Assembly (NCBI RefSeq): GCF_000379105.1
Contig: NZ_KB900609.1
Span: 6,940,125-7,004,124, forward strand
DNA: 64,000 bases
Direction of reading: 5' to 3'
From: Methylobacterium sp. WSM2598
Lineage (GTDB): Bacteria; Pseudomonadota; Alphaproteobacteria; Rhizobiales; Beijerinckiaceae
Part shown: positions 43,027 through 52,190 of the stretch, piece after piece
How the letters are laid out: the number at the start of each line of letters is the position of its first letter
How positions within the stretch are numbered: the first letter of the stretch is position 1
The notes under the pieces: generated by a model
What the model was told of the DNA's origin: nothing
The model's database searches: none
The model's input: only the letters and a program-made list of their open reading frames with translations
Translations under genes and position numbers: made by a program

Positions 43027-43992
43027 CTACGGCGTCCAGCCGTATTCCTCCGCCCCCGTCACCCGGCGGTGGAAGGCGAGCTTGCGGTCGTATTCGAGGG
43101 GATCCTTCGGCTTCACCAGCGCGCCGGGCGGCACGTTGAGCCAATCCACCAGGCGGGTGAGCATGAAGCGCAGGGCCGCGCCCCGGGCGAGCAGCGGCAG
43201 GGACTCGACCTCGCGGGGATCGAGGGGCCGTGCCGCCTGGTAGGCGGCGATCATGGCCTGGCCCTTGGTGCGGTTGAAGGAGCCGTCCAGCTCGAAGCAC
43301 CACGCGTTGAGGCAGATGGCGAGGTCGTACGCGAAGGCGTCCGTGCAGGCGAAGTAGAAGTCGATCAGCCCCGAGACCGCGTCGCCGATGAAGAAGACGT
43401 TGTCGGTGAAGAGGTCGGCGTGGATCACGCCGCCCGGCAGGTCCCGCGGCCAGGCCTCCTCCAGCCGGGCGAGGTCGTCGCGGGTGCGCGCCGCGAGGTT
43501 CGGGGCGACCCGGTCGGCCTGCGCCTCGGCCTGGGCGAAGAGCGGGCGCCACGCCGCGACCGAGAGGGCGTTGGGGCGCCGCATCGGGAAATCCACCCCG
43601 GCCGCGTGGAGGCCGGCCAGCGCCCGGCCGAGCGCCCGGCAGTGGCGCACCCCGGGCCGGCGCACCGAGACGCCGTCCAGGAAGGACACGATCACGGCGG
43701 GCCGCCCGCAGAGCCGCCCGAGCGCCGTGCCGGCCCGGTTGCGGATCGGCTGCGGGCAGGCGAGGCCGCGCGCCGCGAGGTGCTCCATCAGGCCGAGGAA
43801 GAAGGGCAGGTCCCCCTCCGCCACCCGCTTCTCGTAGAGGGTCAGGATGTAGGAGCCGGCCGTGGTGTGCAGGTAGAAGTTGGTGTTCTCGACCCCCTCG
43901 GCGATGCCCTTGTAGGAGAGCAGGCCGCCGATGTCGTAATCGGCCAGGAAGGCGGCGAGCGCCTCGTCGGGAACCTCGGTGTAGACCGCCAC
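43027..43992 (-). CDS. thrB: Homoserine kinase (APH-fold type)
   Basis: A 321-residue kinase that phosphorylates homoserine for threonine synthesis. This is the alphaproteobacterial ThrB related to aminoglycoside phosphotransferases, not the GHMP type. MAVYTEVPDEALAAFLADYDIG is the signature start. VENTNFYLHT, VIHADLFTDNVFFIGD (catalytic HxDxxxxN) and LIDFYFACTDAFAYDLAICLNAW (metal-binding Asp) follow. It is downstream of ispH on the same strand, the usual neighbourhood in Rhizobiales. Confidence 0.95.
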   Translation of the reverse strand: MAVYTEVPDEALAAFLADYDIGGLLSYKGIAEGVENTNFYLHTTAGSYILTLYEKRVAEGDLPFFLGLMEHLAARGLACPQPIRNRAGTALGRLCGRPAVIVSFLDGVSVRRPGVRHCRALGRALAGLHAAGVDFPMRRPNALSVAAWRPLFAQAEAQADRVAPNLAARTRDDLARLEEAWPRDLPGGVIHADLFTDNVFFIGDAVSGLIDFYFACTDAFAYDLAICLNAWCFELDGSFNRTKGQAMIAAYQAARPLDPREVESLPLLARGAALRFMLTRLVDWLNVPPGALVKPKDPLEYDRKLAFHRRVTGAEEYGWTP

Positions 43993-44049
43993 GGTCCGTA
44001 TCCGTCTCGAAGGAAGGAGGCGGCCGGACGGCGTCGCCCCGGCGCGCGA

Positions 44050-44081
44050 GGGGCGCCGCCCCGGTGATGGGGCGGCGCCCC
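44050..44081. terminator. Strong hairpin between ispH and thrB
   Basis: GGGGCGCCGCCCC and its exact complement form a 13-bp stem with loop GGTGAT, 58-89 bases before the thrB start. There is no T-run; it could be an attenuator or an RNA-stability element within the ispH-thrB transcript. Confidence 0.6.
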
Positions 44082-44093
44082 GCGCTTGTCAAA

Positions 44094-44113
44094 GACCGCC
44101 CGGCGGGGCGGTC
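44094..44113 (-). terminator. Terminator candidate after ispH
   Basis: On the minus strand GACCGCC-N6-GGCGGTC is followed by TTTG, starting 3 bases after the ispH stop. A short 7-bp stem with three T residues, so termination would be partial. Confidence 0.5.
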
Positions 44114-44116
44114 AGG

Positions 44117-45118
44117 TCACTCGGCGGCCTCGCTGCGCAATTCCCGCGGCAGCGGGAAGACCATGTCCTCGGTGGTGGTCGAGACCGTGTCGACCGTGAC
44201 CGCGTAGCGGGTCGCGAAGGCGTCGATGATCTCCTCGACCAGCACCTCGGGGGCCGAGGCGCCGGCGGTGAGGCCGAGCCGGCGGATATTGGCGAAGGCG
44301 TCCCAGTCGATCTCCTCGGCGCGGTTGAGGAGCCGGGTGATCGGGCAGCCCGCCCGCTCGGCCACCTCGCGCAGGCGCTGCGAGTTCGAGGAGTTCGACG
44401 AGCCGACCACGATCAGCGCGTCCACGAGGGGCGCCACCTGCTTGACCGCCTCCTGGCGGTTGGTGGTGGCGTAGCAGATGTCGTCCTTGTGCGGGCCGAC
44501 GATCGCCGGGAACTTGCGCTTGAGCGCCTCGACGATGTGGTGGGTGTCGTCGACCGAGAGGGTGGTCTGCGTCACCCAGGCGAGGTTGTCGCGGTTGGCG
44601 GGCTCCAGCGCCTCGATCTGCTCGACGTCCTCCACCAGGGTGATCGAGCCCGCCGGCAGCTGGCCCATCGTGCCGACCACCTCGGGATGGCCCGAATGGC
44701 CGACGAGGAGCACGTGGCGCCCGCGCTTGTGGTGGATCTCCGCCTCGCGGTGGACCTTGGTGACGAGGGGGCAGGTCGCGTCGATGGTGGTGAGGCCGCG
44801 GCTCTCGGCGGTCTGCGGCACGGTCTTGGCGACGCCGTGGGCCGAGAAGATCACCGGGGCGTTGCCGTCCGGAACCTCGTCGAGTTCGGAGACGAAGACG
44901 GCGCCTTTGCGCTTCAGGCTCTCGACCACGTACTTGTTGTGGACGATCTCGTGCCGGACGTAGACCGGCGGCCCGTAGATCGCGAGCGCCCGCTCGACCA
45001 CGTCGATGGCGCGCACCACGCCCGCGCAGAAGCCGCGGGGCGCGCAGAGCATGATCTCGAGCGGGGGTTTCTCGGGCGCGGCGGCGCCGGGGGCGGAGGA
45101 GTTCGCGGGAGCGGTCAT
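44117..45118 (-). CDS. ispH: 4-hydroxy-3-methylbut-2-enyl diphosphate reductase
   Basis: A 333-residue [4Fe-4S] enzyme, the last step of the MEP pathway, making IPP and DMAPP. Cluster Cys residues lie in [37 protein letters not shown] and [37 protein letters not shown] and [18 protein letters not shown] are conserved substrate-site motifs. The ATG at 45118 (MTAPANSS) is chosen; the frame stays open 26 codons upstream, but no ribosome site is seen there. Confidence 0.96.
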   Translation of the reverse strand: MTAPANSSAPGAAAPEKPPLEIMLCAPRGFCAGVVRAIDVVERALAIYGPPVYVRHEIVHNKYVVESLKRKGAVFVSELDEVPDGNAPVIFSAHGVAKTVPQTAESRGLTTIDATCPLVTKVHREAEIHHKRGRHVLLVGHSGHPEVVGTMGQLPAGSITLVEDVEQIEALEPANRDNLAWVTQTTLSVDDTHHIVEALKRKFPAIVGPHKDDICYATTNRQEAVKQVAPLVDALIVVGSSNSSNSQRLREVAERAGCPITRLLNRAEEIDWDAFANIRRLGLTAGASAPEVLVEEIIDAFATRYAVTVDTVSTTTEDMVFPLPRELRSEAAE

Positions 45119-45305
45119 GATACCCGGGATGTGGCGAAGGGGGGCTTGGCCTGTCAACCTCTCATCGCATCGAATCACGGCGATCCCTAGACGCAACCGC
45201 CGGATCGCCCGCGCGCCGGGTGAGACGGCGCACCTGCGCGGCGCAGGCGCACCTCGCGCGTCGCGGGCGCGCCCCGCGCGGCGCGGCGGCTTCGGCGGGC
45301 GGCGG

Positions 45306-46463
45306 TCAGCGGGCCGGCCGCAGCCGGGCGAGGCGCGCGAGCAGGGCGCAGGCCGCGAGCGAGCAGCCCATCGCGGTGGCGAGCGCGGGGGCCGGCCCGA
45401 ACCGGGTCAGCAGGGCACCGAGGAGCGGCGGCGCCGCCGCGGCCGCGAGGTTGAGCGGCAGCGCGATCCGCGCCAGCGCCGCGCCGTAGGCGGCCCCGTC
45501 GTAGAAGACGAGGGGCATCGTCGCCCGGGCGATCGCGAAGGCGCCGCTGCCCAGCCCGAACAGGACCGCGAAGACCAGGGCCGCCGCGCTGCCGCCGCCG
45601 CCGAGGAGCAGCGCCGCGAGGCCGAGCGGCATCGCCCCGGTGGCGACGATCCCGGTGGTCAGGCCGTCCCAACGCGCGCCGCCGGCCATGTCGATCATCC
45701 GCCCGGCGACCTTGAGCAGGCCCATGGCGGAGCCGGCGGCGACGGCCTCGGCGGTGCCGAAGCCGTAGGCGGTGAGGAGCGCGATGGTGACCGCTTCGAG
45801 CCCGAAGGAGACGAAGCCGCTGAGCCCGATCGCCGCCGCCATCAGCCGGAAGGGGGAATCGGCGGCGGAGGGCGCGGGCGCCGCCGCGGTGGCCGGGACC
45901 GGGCCCCGCGCGGGCGGCAGCCAGGCGAGCAGCGGCAGCACGAGGGCGAGCTGGAGCCCGGCATAGAGCCGCACCGCCCCGCGCCAGCCGATCGCGGCGT
46001 CGAGCCAGGCGGTGAGCGGCCAGAAGATCCCGGTGGCGAGGCCCGTCACCAGCATCACGAGGCCGATCGCGCTGCGGGCGCGGGGCCCGGCGAGTTCGGT
46101 CAGGTAGGCGTTGGCGCTGGTCGAGAGCATCGCCGCGCCGAAGAGGCCGAGCACCGCCCAGGCGAGCAGGTAGCTCGCGAGGCCGGCGGCGGCCGAGAGC
46201 AGCAGCAGGCCGGCGGCGCCGAGGAGGGACCCGGCCATCATCACGGACCGCGCCCCGATGCGCGCGTAGGCTCGGCCGAGGAGCGGCGAGGCGAGCCCCG
46301 ACACCACCATCACGAGCGAGGATCCGGCCAGAACGGTGGGCAGGTCGAGGCCGAGGGAGGCCCCCATCCGGGCGCCGATCACCGGGGGCAGGAGGATGCT
46401 GCCCCACCCGATCACCTGCGTGGCGCCCAGGATGGCGAGGGGGCGGCCGAGGCGGACCTGCAT
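45306..46463 (-). CDS. MFS transporter (OFA/CynX-like)
   Basis: A 385-residue membrane protein with 12 helices. [18 protein letters not shown] at the start, [20 protein letters not shown] (loop 2-3) and [15 protein letters not shown] (loop 8-9) show a major facilitator. The substrate is unknown. It is divergent from the Kef-type antiporter gene across a 309-base spacer. Confidence 0.88.
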   Translation of the reverse strand: MQVRLGRPLAILGATQVIGWGSILLPPVIGARMGASLGLDLPTVLAGSSLVMVVSGLASPLLGRAYARIGARSVMMAGSLLGAAGLLLLSAAAGLASYLLAWAVLGLFGAAMLSTSANAYLTELAGPRARSAIGLVMLVTGLATGIFWPLTAWLDAAIGWRGAVRLYAGLQLALVLPLLAWLPPARGPVPATAAAPAPSAADSPFRLMAAAIGLSGFVSFGLEAVTIALLTAYGFGTAEAVAAGSAMGLLKVAGRMIDMAGGARWDGLTTGIVATGAMPLGLAALLLGGGGSAAALVFAVLFGLGSGAFAIARATMPLVFYDGAAYGAALARIALPLNLAAAAAPPLLGALLTRFGPAPALATAMGCSLAACALLARLARLRPAR

Positions 46464-46772
46464 GGGGAACCGGGGATGGGCGGGCGGGAGCGCCGCAGCA
46501 TGGCCGCTTCACGGATCTGCCGCAACGGCGGGGCGGCGCGGGCGCCCTCTCGCGCCGGCCCCTCGGGGCTTCGGCTTCGGCGAGGGGCGCCGGCGGGGGC
46601 GCCGGCGAACGTCGGAGCGACGCGTCGCGCCGCGCGACGCTCCGGGCGCGCCGCGATGGCGCGCCCGCCGACCGAGGCTCGCTCCGGCCTCCCGCCCCGC
46701 CCCCTCCCGCCTCGCTTTGCGCCACATCCCCGGGTTAAGGAGTGCGCTCCCCTCACCCACCGGGAGCCCCGC
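46464..46772. promoter_or_regulatory. Divergent spacer with large GC hairpins
   Basis: The 309-base spacer contains nested inverted repeats. GGAGCG at 46614 pairs with CGCTCC at 46638, and GGGCGCGCC-N5-GGCGCGCCC is perfect at 46644-46666. Open frames through it have no recognisable protein. The promoters of both transporter genes are expected here. Confidence 0.5.
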
Positions 46773-48671
46773 ATGGCGAGTGCCGCCGACCACGCCAGCT
46801 TCCTGCCGCCGGTCCTCACCTTCCTGTCGGCCGCCGTGGTCGGCGTGCCGATCGTGCGCCTGCTCGGCCAGAGCGCGGTTCTGGGCTACCTCCTGGCCGG
46901 GGTGGTGATCGGGCCCTCCGGGTTCTCGCTGATCCCGGAGGCCGAGACGGCGCGCAGCGTCTCGGAGCTCGGGGTGGTGCTGCTGCTGTTCATCGTCGGG
47001 CTCGAACTGGAGCTCTCGCGGCTGATCTCGATGCGCCGCGACATCCTGGGCCTCGGCACGCTCCAGCTCGTCGCCTGCGCGGCGGCGCTCGGGGGACTCG
47101 GCATCCTGGGCGGCCTCACCCCGGCCGCCGCCGGGGTGGTCGGCACGGCGCTCGCCCTCTCGGCGACGGCGGTCGCCCTGCAATTGCTGGAGGAACGGCG
47201 CGACCTCGCCGCCCCCTACGGCCAGCGCGCCTTCGCGGTGCTGCTGTTCCAGGACCTCTCGGTGGTGGCGATCCTGGCCCTGTTGCCGCTGCTCGCCTCG
47301 ACCGGCACGGCGGCGAGCGGCAACCCGCTCGGCGAGGCGCTGCGCGCGGCGGGCTCGGCGGTGGCGGCGATCCTGGCGGCGGTGCTGGTCGGACGCTACG
47401 GCCTCAACCGGTTCTTCCGGCTGCTGGCCGCCAGCGGCGCCCGCGAGGTGATGACCGCCGCCGCCCTCCTGGTCGTGCTCGGGACCGCGCTGCTGATGGA
47501 GCATGTCGGCCTCTCGATGGCGATGGGCGCCTTCCTGGCCGGGCTGCTGCTCGCCGAATCGAACTTCCGCCACCAGCTCGAGGCCGATATCGAGCCGTTC
47601 CGCGGCATGCTGCTCGGCCTCTTCTTCATGAGCGTCGGCATGTCGATCGACGTGGCGCTGGTGCGGGAGCACTGGCTCGGGCTCTCGGCCGCCACGGTCT
47701 CGGCGATCCTGCTCAAGACCGCGGTCGTGGCGGCCCTGTTCCGCCTGTTCGGCTCGCCCTGGCTCGACGCCCTGCGGGGCGCCGCCGTGCTCGCGCCGGC
47801 GGGGGAATTCGCCTTCGTGCTCCTGCCGATGGCGGGCGAGCTCGGGATCGTGGACGGGGCGGCGGGGCGGCTCGCCATCGCGCTCGCGGCGCTCACCATG
47901 CTGGTGGGGCCGCTCGCCGCCAAGGGGCTCGACGGGCTGCTCGCGCGGCGGCGCACCGGCGCCCTCGAACCGGCCTACGACCAGATCGAGAGCACCGACG
48001 CCCGCGTCCTCGTGGTCGGCTTCGGCCGCTTCGGCCAGATCCTCAACCAAGTGCTGCTGGCGCAGGGGATCAGCGTCACGGTGATCGACAAGGACGTGGA
48101 GCAGATCCGCAGCGCCGCCCGCTTCGGCTTCCGGGTCTATTACGGCGACGGCACCCGCCTCGACGTGCTGCGGGCGGCCGGGGCCGGGCGCGCCGAGGTG
48201 ATCTGCATCTGCATCGACGAGGCCGAGGAGACCCTCAAGATCATCGACCTCGTCCACGCGGAATTCCCCGCCGCCCGCACCTACGTGCGGGTCTTCGACC
48301 GGGTCCAGGCGATCGAGGCGATGAACCGGGACGTCGACTTCCTGATCCGCGAGACGGTCGAGTCGGCGCTGGCCTTCGGGCGGGCCACCCTGGAGGCGCT
48401 CGGCGTGCCGGCCCAGGAGGCGGCCGGCATCGCCGACGACGTGCGCAAGCGCGACGTCGCCCGGCTCGTCCTGCAGCAGGCCGGCGAGCCCCTCGACCGC
48501 ACCGACCCGGTGCGCGGCCTCGTGCGCATCAAGCCCGAGCCCCTGACCGCGCCCCAGCGCGCCTCCCGGGCGCTGACCCAGGAGACGCGGGACATCCTCG
48601 CCAAGGAGCGGCCGGCGCCGCCCGAGCCCGCCCCCGAGGCCAGCCCGGAGCCGGTCTCCGATGAGGCCTGA
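46773..48671 (+). CDS. Kef-type K+/H+ antiporter (CPA2) with RCK domain
   Basis: A 632-residue inner-membrane antiporter. The membrane part (about 1-395) has VGVPIVRLLGQSAVLGYLLAGVVIGPSG, the CPA2 core LLFIVGLELEL and VLLFQDLSVVAILALLP. The cytosolic RCK/TrkA-N domain (about 409-525) starts with the nucleotide loop ARVLVVGFGRFGQILNQ and contains VTVIDKDVEQI. It resembles KefB/KefC, the glutathione-gated K+ efflux systems, though gating residues were not verified. The ATG at 46773 is chosen; upstream open frame is low-complexity noise. Its stop is inside the start of the MATE gene. Confidence 0.93.
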   Translation: MASAADHASFLPPVLTFLSAAVVGVPIVRLLGQSAVLGYLLAGVVIGPSGFSLIPEAETARSVSELGVVLLLFIVGLELELSRLISMRRDILGLGTLQLVACAAALGGLGILGGLTPAAAGVVGTALALSATAVALQLLEERRDLAAPYGQRAFAVLLFQDLSVVAILALLPLLASTGTAASGNPLGEALRAAGSAVAAILAAVLVGRYGLNRFFRLLAASGAREVMTAAALLVVLGTALLMEHVGLSMAMGAFLAGLLLAESNFRHQLEADIEPFRGMLLGLFFMSVGMSIDVALVREHWLGLSAATVSAILLKTAVVAALFRLFGSPWLDALRGAAVLAPAGEFAFVLLPMAGELGIVDGAAGRLAIALAALTMLVGPLAAKGLDGLLARRRTGALEPAYDQIESTDARVLVVGFGRFGQILNQVLLAQGISVTVIDKDVEQIRSAARFGFRVYYGDGTRLDVLRAAGAGRAEVICICIDEAEETLKIIDLVHAEFPAARTYVRVFDRVQAIEAMNRDVDFLIRETVESALAFGRATLEALGVPAQEAAGIADDVRKRDVARLVLQQAGEPLDRTDPVRGLVRIKPEPLTAPQRASRALTQETRDILAKERPAPPEPAPEASPEPVSDEA

Positions 48672-50106
48672 CGCCGCCCGGACGGGCGAGGCCGCCTTCG
48701 TCACCGGCTCGACGCTGCGCCACGTGGTGGTGATGGGGGCGGCGGGCTCGGCCGGGCTGATGGCGGTCTTCGCCGTCGACCTCCTGTCGCTGCTCTACGT
48801 GTCCTGGCTCGGCGACCCGTCGCTCACCGCGGCGGTGGGCTTCGCCTCCATCCTCCAGGTCTTCGGCGTCTCCATCAACATCGGCATGATGATCGCGGTC
48901 GGCGCCCTGGTGGCGCGGGCCCTCGGGGCCGGCGACCGGGAGCGCGCGCGGCGCCTCGCCGCCTCCGCCATGGCGCTCACGGTCCTGGCCTCCCTCCTCG
49001 TCCTCGCGCTCCTCGTGCTCTTCCTCGACCCGCTCCTGCGCCTCGTCGGGGCGGGGCCGGAGGTGGTGCCGGCGGCGCGGCGCTTCCTGCTGATCTCGCT
49101 GCCGGCCCTGCCCCTGATGGCGCTCGGCATGGGCTTGTCCGGCGTGCTGCGCGCCGTGGCCGATGCCCGCCGGTCCAGCGCCGTGACGGTCGGCGGGGCC
49201 GTGGTCATGGCCGTCCTCGACCCGCTGCTGATCTTCGGCCTCGGGCTCGGGCTCGACGGGGCGGCGCTCAGCGTGGTGGCGGTGCGCCTCGCCTTCGCGG
49301 CGATCGGCTGGCAGGGCGCCGTGGCGGTGCACCGCATGGTGGCCCTGCCGCGGGCTGAGGCGGTCCTGGCCGACGCCCCCGAGGTGCTGCGCATCGCCCT
49401 GCCGGCGGTGCTGACCAACCTCGCCCCGCCCGTGGCGAGCGCCTTCCTGGCCCAGGTGATCGCGGGGTTCGGGACGCAGGCCGTGGCGGCCGGCGCAGTG
49501 ATCGACCGGCTGATCCCGGTCGCCTTCGGGGGGCTGTTCGCGCTCTCGGGGGCGATCGGGCCGATCCTCGGCCAGAACTGGGGCGCGGGCCGCTTCGACC
49601 GGATGCGGCGCATCCTGCGGGACGCCGTCCTGGTCACCGCCCTCTACCTCGCGGCGGTCTGGCTCGCGCTGGCGCTCGGGCGCGGGGCGATCCCCCGCGC
49701 CTTCGCCCTCGACGGCGAGGCGGCGCGCCTCGTCGCCTTCTTCTGCCTCGTCGGCAGCGCGATCTGGTTCTTCAACGGGCTGCTGTTCCTGGCCAACGCC
49801 GCCTTCAACAATCTCGGCTTCCCGCTCCTCTCCACCGCCTTCAACTGGGGCCGGGCGACGCTCGGCACCATGCCCTTCGCGGTGCTGGGCGCCCGGCTCG
49901 GCGGGCCGGAGGGCGCCCTGCTCGGGGTCGGGGCGGGCTCGGTCGCCTTCGGGGCGCTGGCGCTCCTCGCCGCGTTCCGGGTCGTGGGCGTGCTGGAGCG
50001 CCGGCCGCGCAGCGGACCGGCCCCCGTCCCCGGCGCGGCCTCAGGCGGCGAGGCCCCGCCCCACCCGGCTCCCGTCGCGGGCCACCAGGGTCACGCGCAC
50101 CGCTGA
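48661..50106 (+). CDS. MATE-family efflux transporter
   Basis: A 481-residue protein with 12 membrane helices in two similar halves. MAVFAVDLLSLLYVSWLGDPSLTAAVGFASIL and GLSGVLRAVADARRSSAVTVGGAVV mark the first half, GALSGAIGPILGQNWGAGRFDRM-like residues the second. MATE proteins export cationic drugs with Na+ or H+. The ATG lies 11 bases before the kef stop, so it is translationally coupled. The last 20 residues are hydrophilic and overlap the convergent DUF1127 gene by 66 bases. Confidence 0.92.
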   Translation: MRPDAARTGEAAFVTGSTLRHVVVMGAAGSAGLMAVFAVDLLSLLYVSWLGDPSLTAAVGFASILQVFGVSINIGMMIAVGALVARALGAGDRERARRLAASAMALTVLASLLVLALLVLFLDPLLRLVGAGPEVVPAARRFLLISLPALPLMALGMGLSGVLRAVADARRSSAVTVGGAVVMAVLDPLLIFGLGLGLDGAALSVVAVRLAFAAIGWQGAVAVHRMVALPRAEAVLADAPEVLRIALPAVLTNLAPPVASAFLAQVIAGFGTQAVAAGAVIDRLIPVAFGGLFALSGAIGPILGQNWGAGRFDRMRRILRDAVLVTALYLAAVWLALALGRGAIPRAFALDGEAARLVAFFCLVGSAIWFFNGLLFLANAAFNNLGFPLLSTAFNWGRATLGTMPFAVLGARLGGPEGALLGVGAGSVAFGALALLAAFRVVGVLERRPRSGPAPVPGAASGGEAPPHPAPVAGHQGHAHR

Positions 50107-50379
50107 AGGGCCCACAGGCGAAGCGCCCAGGATCTTGGAGTGACGTCGGTCCGCCAAGTGCAGGGTCGGGTCGTCCCGCCACGACAGGTCGAGGGCGCCC
50201 ACGACCTCGGCGCGGGTCAGCCCGAGATCCCTGAGCATGCGGTCGTCGAGCGCGGCGAGGCGATGGGCGGCGCGCCGGTGGGCGAGGAGGCGGATCACCG
50301 TCGCCACGCCCTTGCGGGCCACGCGACCGGCCCGCAGGACCAGCGAGAGAACACCGAGGGGAGCGAAACCGACCGTCAT
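50041..50379 (-). CDS. DUF1127-domain protein
   Basis: A 112-residue protein. The domain is HRRAAHRLAALDDRMLRDLGLTRAEV at about residues 35-60; this small basic helix pair binds RNA or regulates phosphate and carbon metabolism in other alphaproteobacteria. DUF1127 proteins are often only 45-75 residues, so this one has an extra C-terminal region (LHLADRRHSKIL... VGRGLAA) that overlaps the MATE gene end. The ATG at 50379 has a strong GGAGG site. Confidence 0.82.
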   Translation of the reverse strand: MTVGFAPLGVLSLVLRAGRVARKGVATVIRLLAHRRAAHRLAALDDRMLRDLGLTRAEVVGALDLSWRDDPTLHLADRRHSKILGASPVGPSAVRVTLVARDGSRVGRGLAA

Positions 50380-50463
50380 CCTGACCTCCGGCGGCGGCCA
50401 TTCCGGGGCGCGCCGCAGCCCCCTCATACGCCGGCGCGACCGATCCGTTGAGCGAATGCTTGA

Positions 50464-50476
50464 GATGTGTCACATC
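50464..50476. promoter_or_regulatory. Palindrome between DUF1127 and LysR genes
   Basis: GATGTG-T-CACATC is a perfect 13-base inverted repeat, 85 bases from the DUF1127 start and 27 from the LysR start. It is a good operator candidate for the divergent pair, perhaps autoregulated by the LysR protein. Confidence 0.5.
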
Positions 50477-50502
50477 ACGGAAGCTGATGAAAGGAGGCCG
50501 CC

Positions 50503-51375
50503 CTGCACCCCCTCGACATCGACCAGCTGCGCAGCTTGGTGGCGATCGCCGAAACCGGCTCCTTCACCCAGGCCGCCGAGCGCGTGCACAAGACGCAATC
50601 GGCCGTCTCGATGCAGATGAAGCGGCTGGAGGAGCGGATCGGGCGCGAGATCTTCGCCCGGGCCGGGCGCGGGGTGCGGCTCACCGACGACGGGGAGCGC
50701 CTCCTCGACTACGCGCGGCGGATCGTGCGGCTGCAGACCGAGTGCCTCGCGCGCTTCGCCGAGGGCGACCTCGCGGGCCGGGTGCGGCTCGGCCTGCCCG
50801 ACGACTACGCCGAGCGCTACCTGCCGGAGATCCTGGCCCGCTTCGCGCGGGCGCATCCGCGCGCCGAGGTAACGGTGGTCTGCGAGCCCACCGACATGCT
50901 GGTCGCCCGGATCGGGAGCGGCGACCTCGACCTCGCCATCATCACGGAGGCGCGCCACCGCGGCAGCATCGAGACGATCCGCACCGAGGCGCTGCTCTGG
51001 GTCGGGTCGGGCCGCCACCGCACCCACGCGCAGACGCCCCTGCCGCTCGCCCTCGGGCGCCCGGCCTGCGTCTGGCGCGCGGCGGCGCTCGCGGCCCTGG
51101 AGCGGGTCGGCCGCCCCAACCGCATCCTGTTCGTGAGCTGGAGCTCGACCGCGGTCGGCGCCGCGGTGCTGGCCGGCCTCGCCGTCTCGGTCCTGCCCGA
51201 GAGCGCGCTCAGGCCCGGGATGCGGATCCTCTCCCCGGCGGACGGGTTTCCCGCCCTCCCCACCTGCCGGATCGGGCTCATGCGCCCGCGCATCCCGGAG
51301 CCGATGCCGCTGGCCGACGCCCTCGCGGCGCAGATCCGCGAGTGCCTCGACAATCTCGGGGTCGCCGCGGAATAG
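50503..51375 (+). CDS. LysR-family regulator with CTG start
   Basis: A 290-residue LTTR. The winged helix reads DIDQLRSLVAIAETGSFTQAAERVHKTQSAVSMQMKRLEERIG, and the effector domain begins VRLGLPDDYAERYLPEIL. No ATG, GTG or TTG lies before the first helix except inside it (TTG 50533, GTG 50536), which would cut off the start of the DNA-binding domain. A perfect AAAGGAGG at 50490-50497 sits five bases before CTG 50503, which gives a normal N-terminus (MHPLDIDQLRSL). I therefore place the start at this CTG. Relatives include regulators of stress and amino-acid export. Confidence 0.88.
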   Translation: MHPLDIDQLRSLVAIAETGSFTQAAERVHKTQSAVSMQMKRLEERIGREIFARAGRGVRLTDDGERLLDYARRIVRLQTECLARFAEGDLAGRVRLGLPDDYAERYLPEILARFARAHPRAEVTVVCEPTDMLVARIGSGDLDLAIITEARHRGSIETIRTEALLWVGSGRHRTHAQTPLPLALGRPACVWRAAALAALERVGRPNRILFVSWSSTAVGAAVLAGLAVSVLPESALRPGMRILSPADGFPALPTCRIGLMRPRIPEPMPLADALAAQIRECLDNLGVAAE

Positions 51376-51402
51376 GAGCGGCGTCGGCGGGGGCCCGCGC
51401 GC

Positions 51403-51603
51403 TCACGGCTTCGAGAGCACGTTCACCACCTGGCTGCTGAAGTTGGCGTAGAGATTCCCGGTCTGATTGCCGTACAGGCTCAAGCCCCCGACCAGCGCCA
51501 GGAAGATGAAACCGGCGATCATCACGTACTCGATCGCCGTGCTCCCTGAGGAATCGCACAGGAACAGTCGCACGGTTTTGGCACGCAGCCATCTGCCGGT
51601 CAC
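51403..51603 (-). CDS. Flp/Fap-type pilin
   Basis: A 66-residue type IVb prepilin. The prepilin-peptidase site is SGSTAIEYVMIAGFIFLALVGG, with Gly before the cleavage and Glu at +5, followed by a single hydrophobic helix. The start is a GTG at 51603 with GGAGGGG upstream; longer in-frame starts precede this site. No tad/cpa secretion genes are in the window, so it is an orphan pilin or is served by a remote tad locus. Confidence 0.82.
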   Translation of the reverse strand: MTGRWLRAKTVRLFLCDSSGSTAIEYVMIAGFIFLALVGGLSLYGNQTGNLYANFSSQVVNVLSKP

Positions 51604-51767
51604 GACACGCCCCCCCTCCACCTCACAGTGCAACGATAGGGCGGAACTCCCTCATCATCGGTTAAGAGAACCCCCGAAAGTGAGCCGCCCGCCACGCCTC
51701 TTCCGCAGGGTCAGGGCCGGCCTGGTCGGCCGCCCTGCCCGGATCAACCTTCCTGGTCAGCTCCTGG

Positions 51768-52043
51768 TCAGCCCTTGCCGGTCGCCTTGCGCAGGGCGTC
51801 GATCCGCTCCGAGGCCTCGGCCTTGTCGAGATCGGGATCGTAGGCCTCGCCGTCCCCGGCCTGCTCCGACAGGGTCTTGAGGTAGGAGGCCTGCGCGCCG
51901 GTCATCGGCTCGTGCCCGGTCGTCCAGTCCTTCGGATCCTTGATCCGGTTCGAGGGCTCCGCCGCCTCGGGCGCGGTCTTCGGATTCTCCGCCGCGCGAG
52001 TCTCGGCCGCGTGGGTCTTGGCCGCGTGCGTCTTGGCCGTCAT
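51768..52043 (-). CDS. DUF3072-domain protein
   Basis: A 91-residue soluble protein. The domain is DPKDWTTGHEPMTGAQASYLKTLSEQAG with the trailing EASERIDAL, a small fold that resembles SAP/SPFH-free helical modules; the function is unknown. The N-terminus MTAKTHAAKTHAAETRAAE is produced by 15-bp repeats (51991-52035). The ATG has a GAGGAG site. A LexA-type box lies 13 bases upstream of the start. Confidence 0.82.
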   Translation of the reverse strand: MTAKTHAAKTHAAETRAAENPKTAPEAAEPSNRIKDPKDWTTGHEPMTGAQASYLKTLSEQAGDGEAYDPDLDKAEASERIDALRKATGKG

Positions 52044-52055
52044 GTCGGCTCCTCT

Positions 52056-52070
52056 GTTCCCGTATTGTTC
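52056..52070. promoter_or_regulatory. Second LexA-type box (GTTC-N7-GTTC)
   Basis: GTTCCCGTATTGTTC is a perfect GTTC-N7-GTTC direct repeat just upstream of the DUF3072 gene (gene strand GAACAATACGGGAAC). Its distance to the start codon is like that of the box at 33394. Confidence 0.5.
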
Positions 52071-52190
52071 TCGTCGGGGGAACGCGCGGAGGAGGCGCCC
52101 TGTTCCGTCCCCGGCCGCGACATCCCGCGCCCGGGGACGCCGCCGCGGGAATGCGGCGGCGCGGTGCTCGGGAGAGGTCTCCCGGGCGGG

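Noticed and set aside
45006-46772. In-frame upstream extension of the Kef-type antiporter gene by 589 codons
   Set aside because: The extension is low-complexity, runs opposite ispH and the MFS gene, and family proteins begin at the ATG at 46773.
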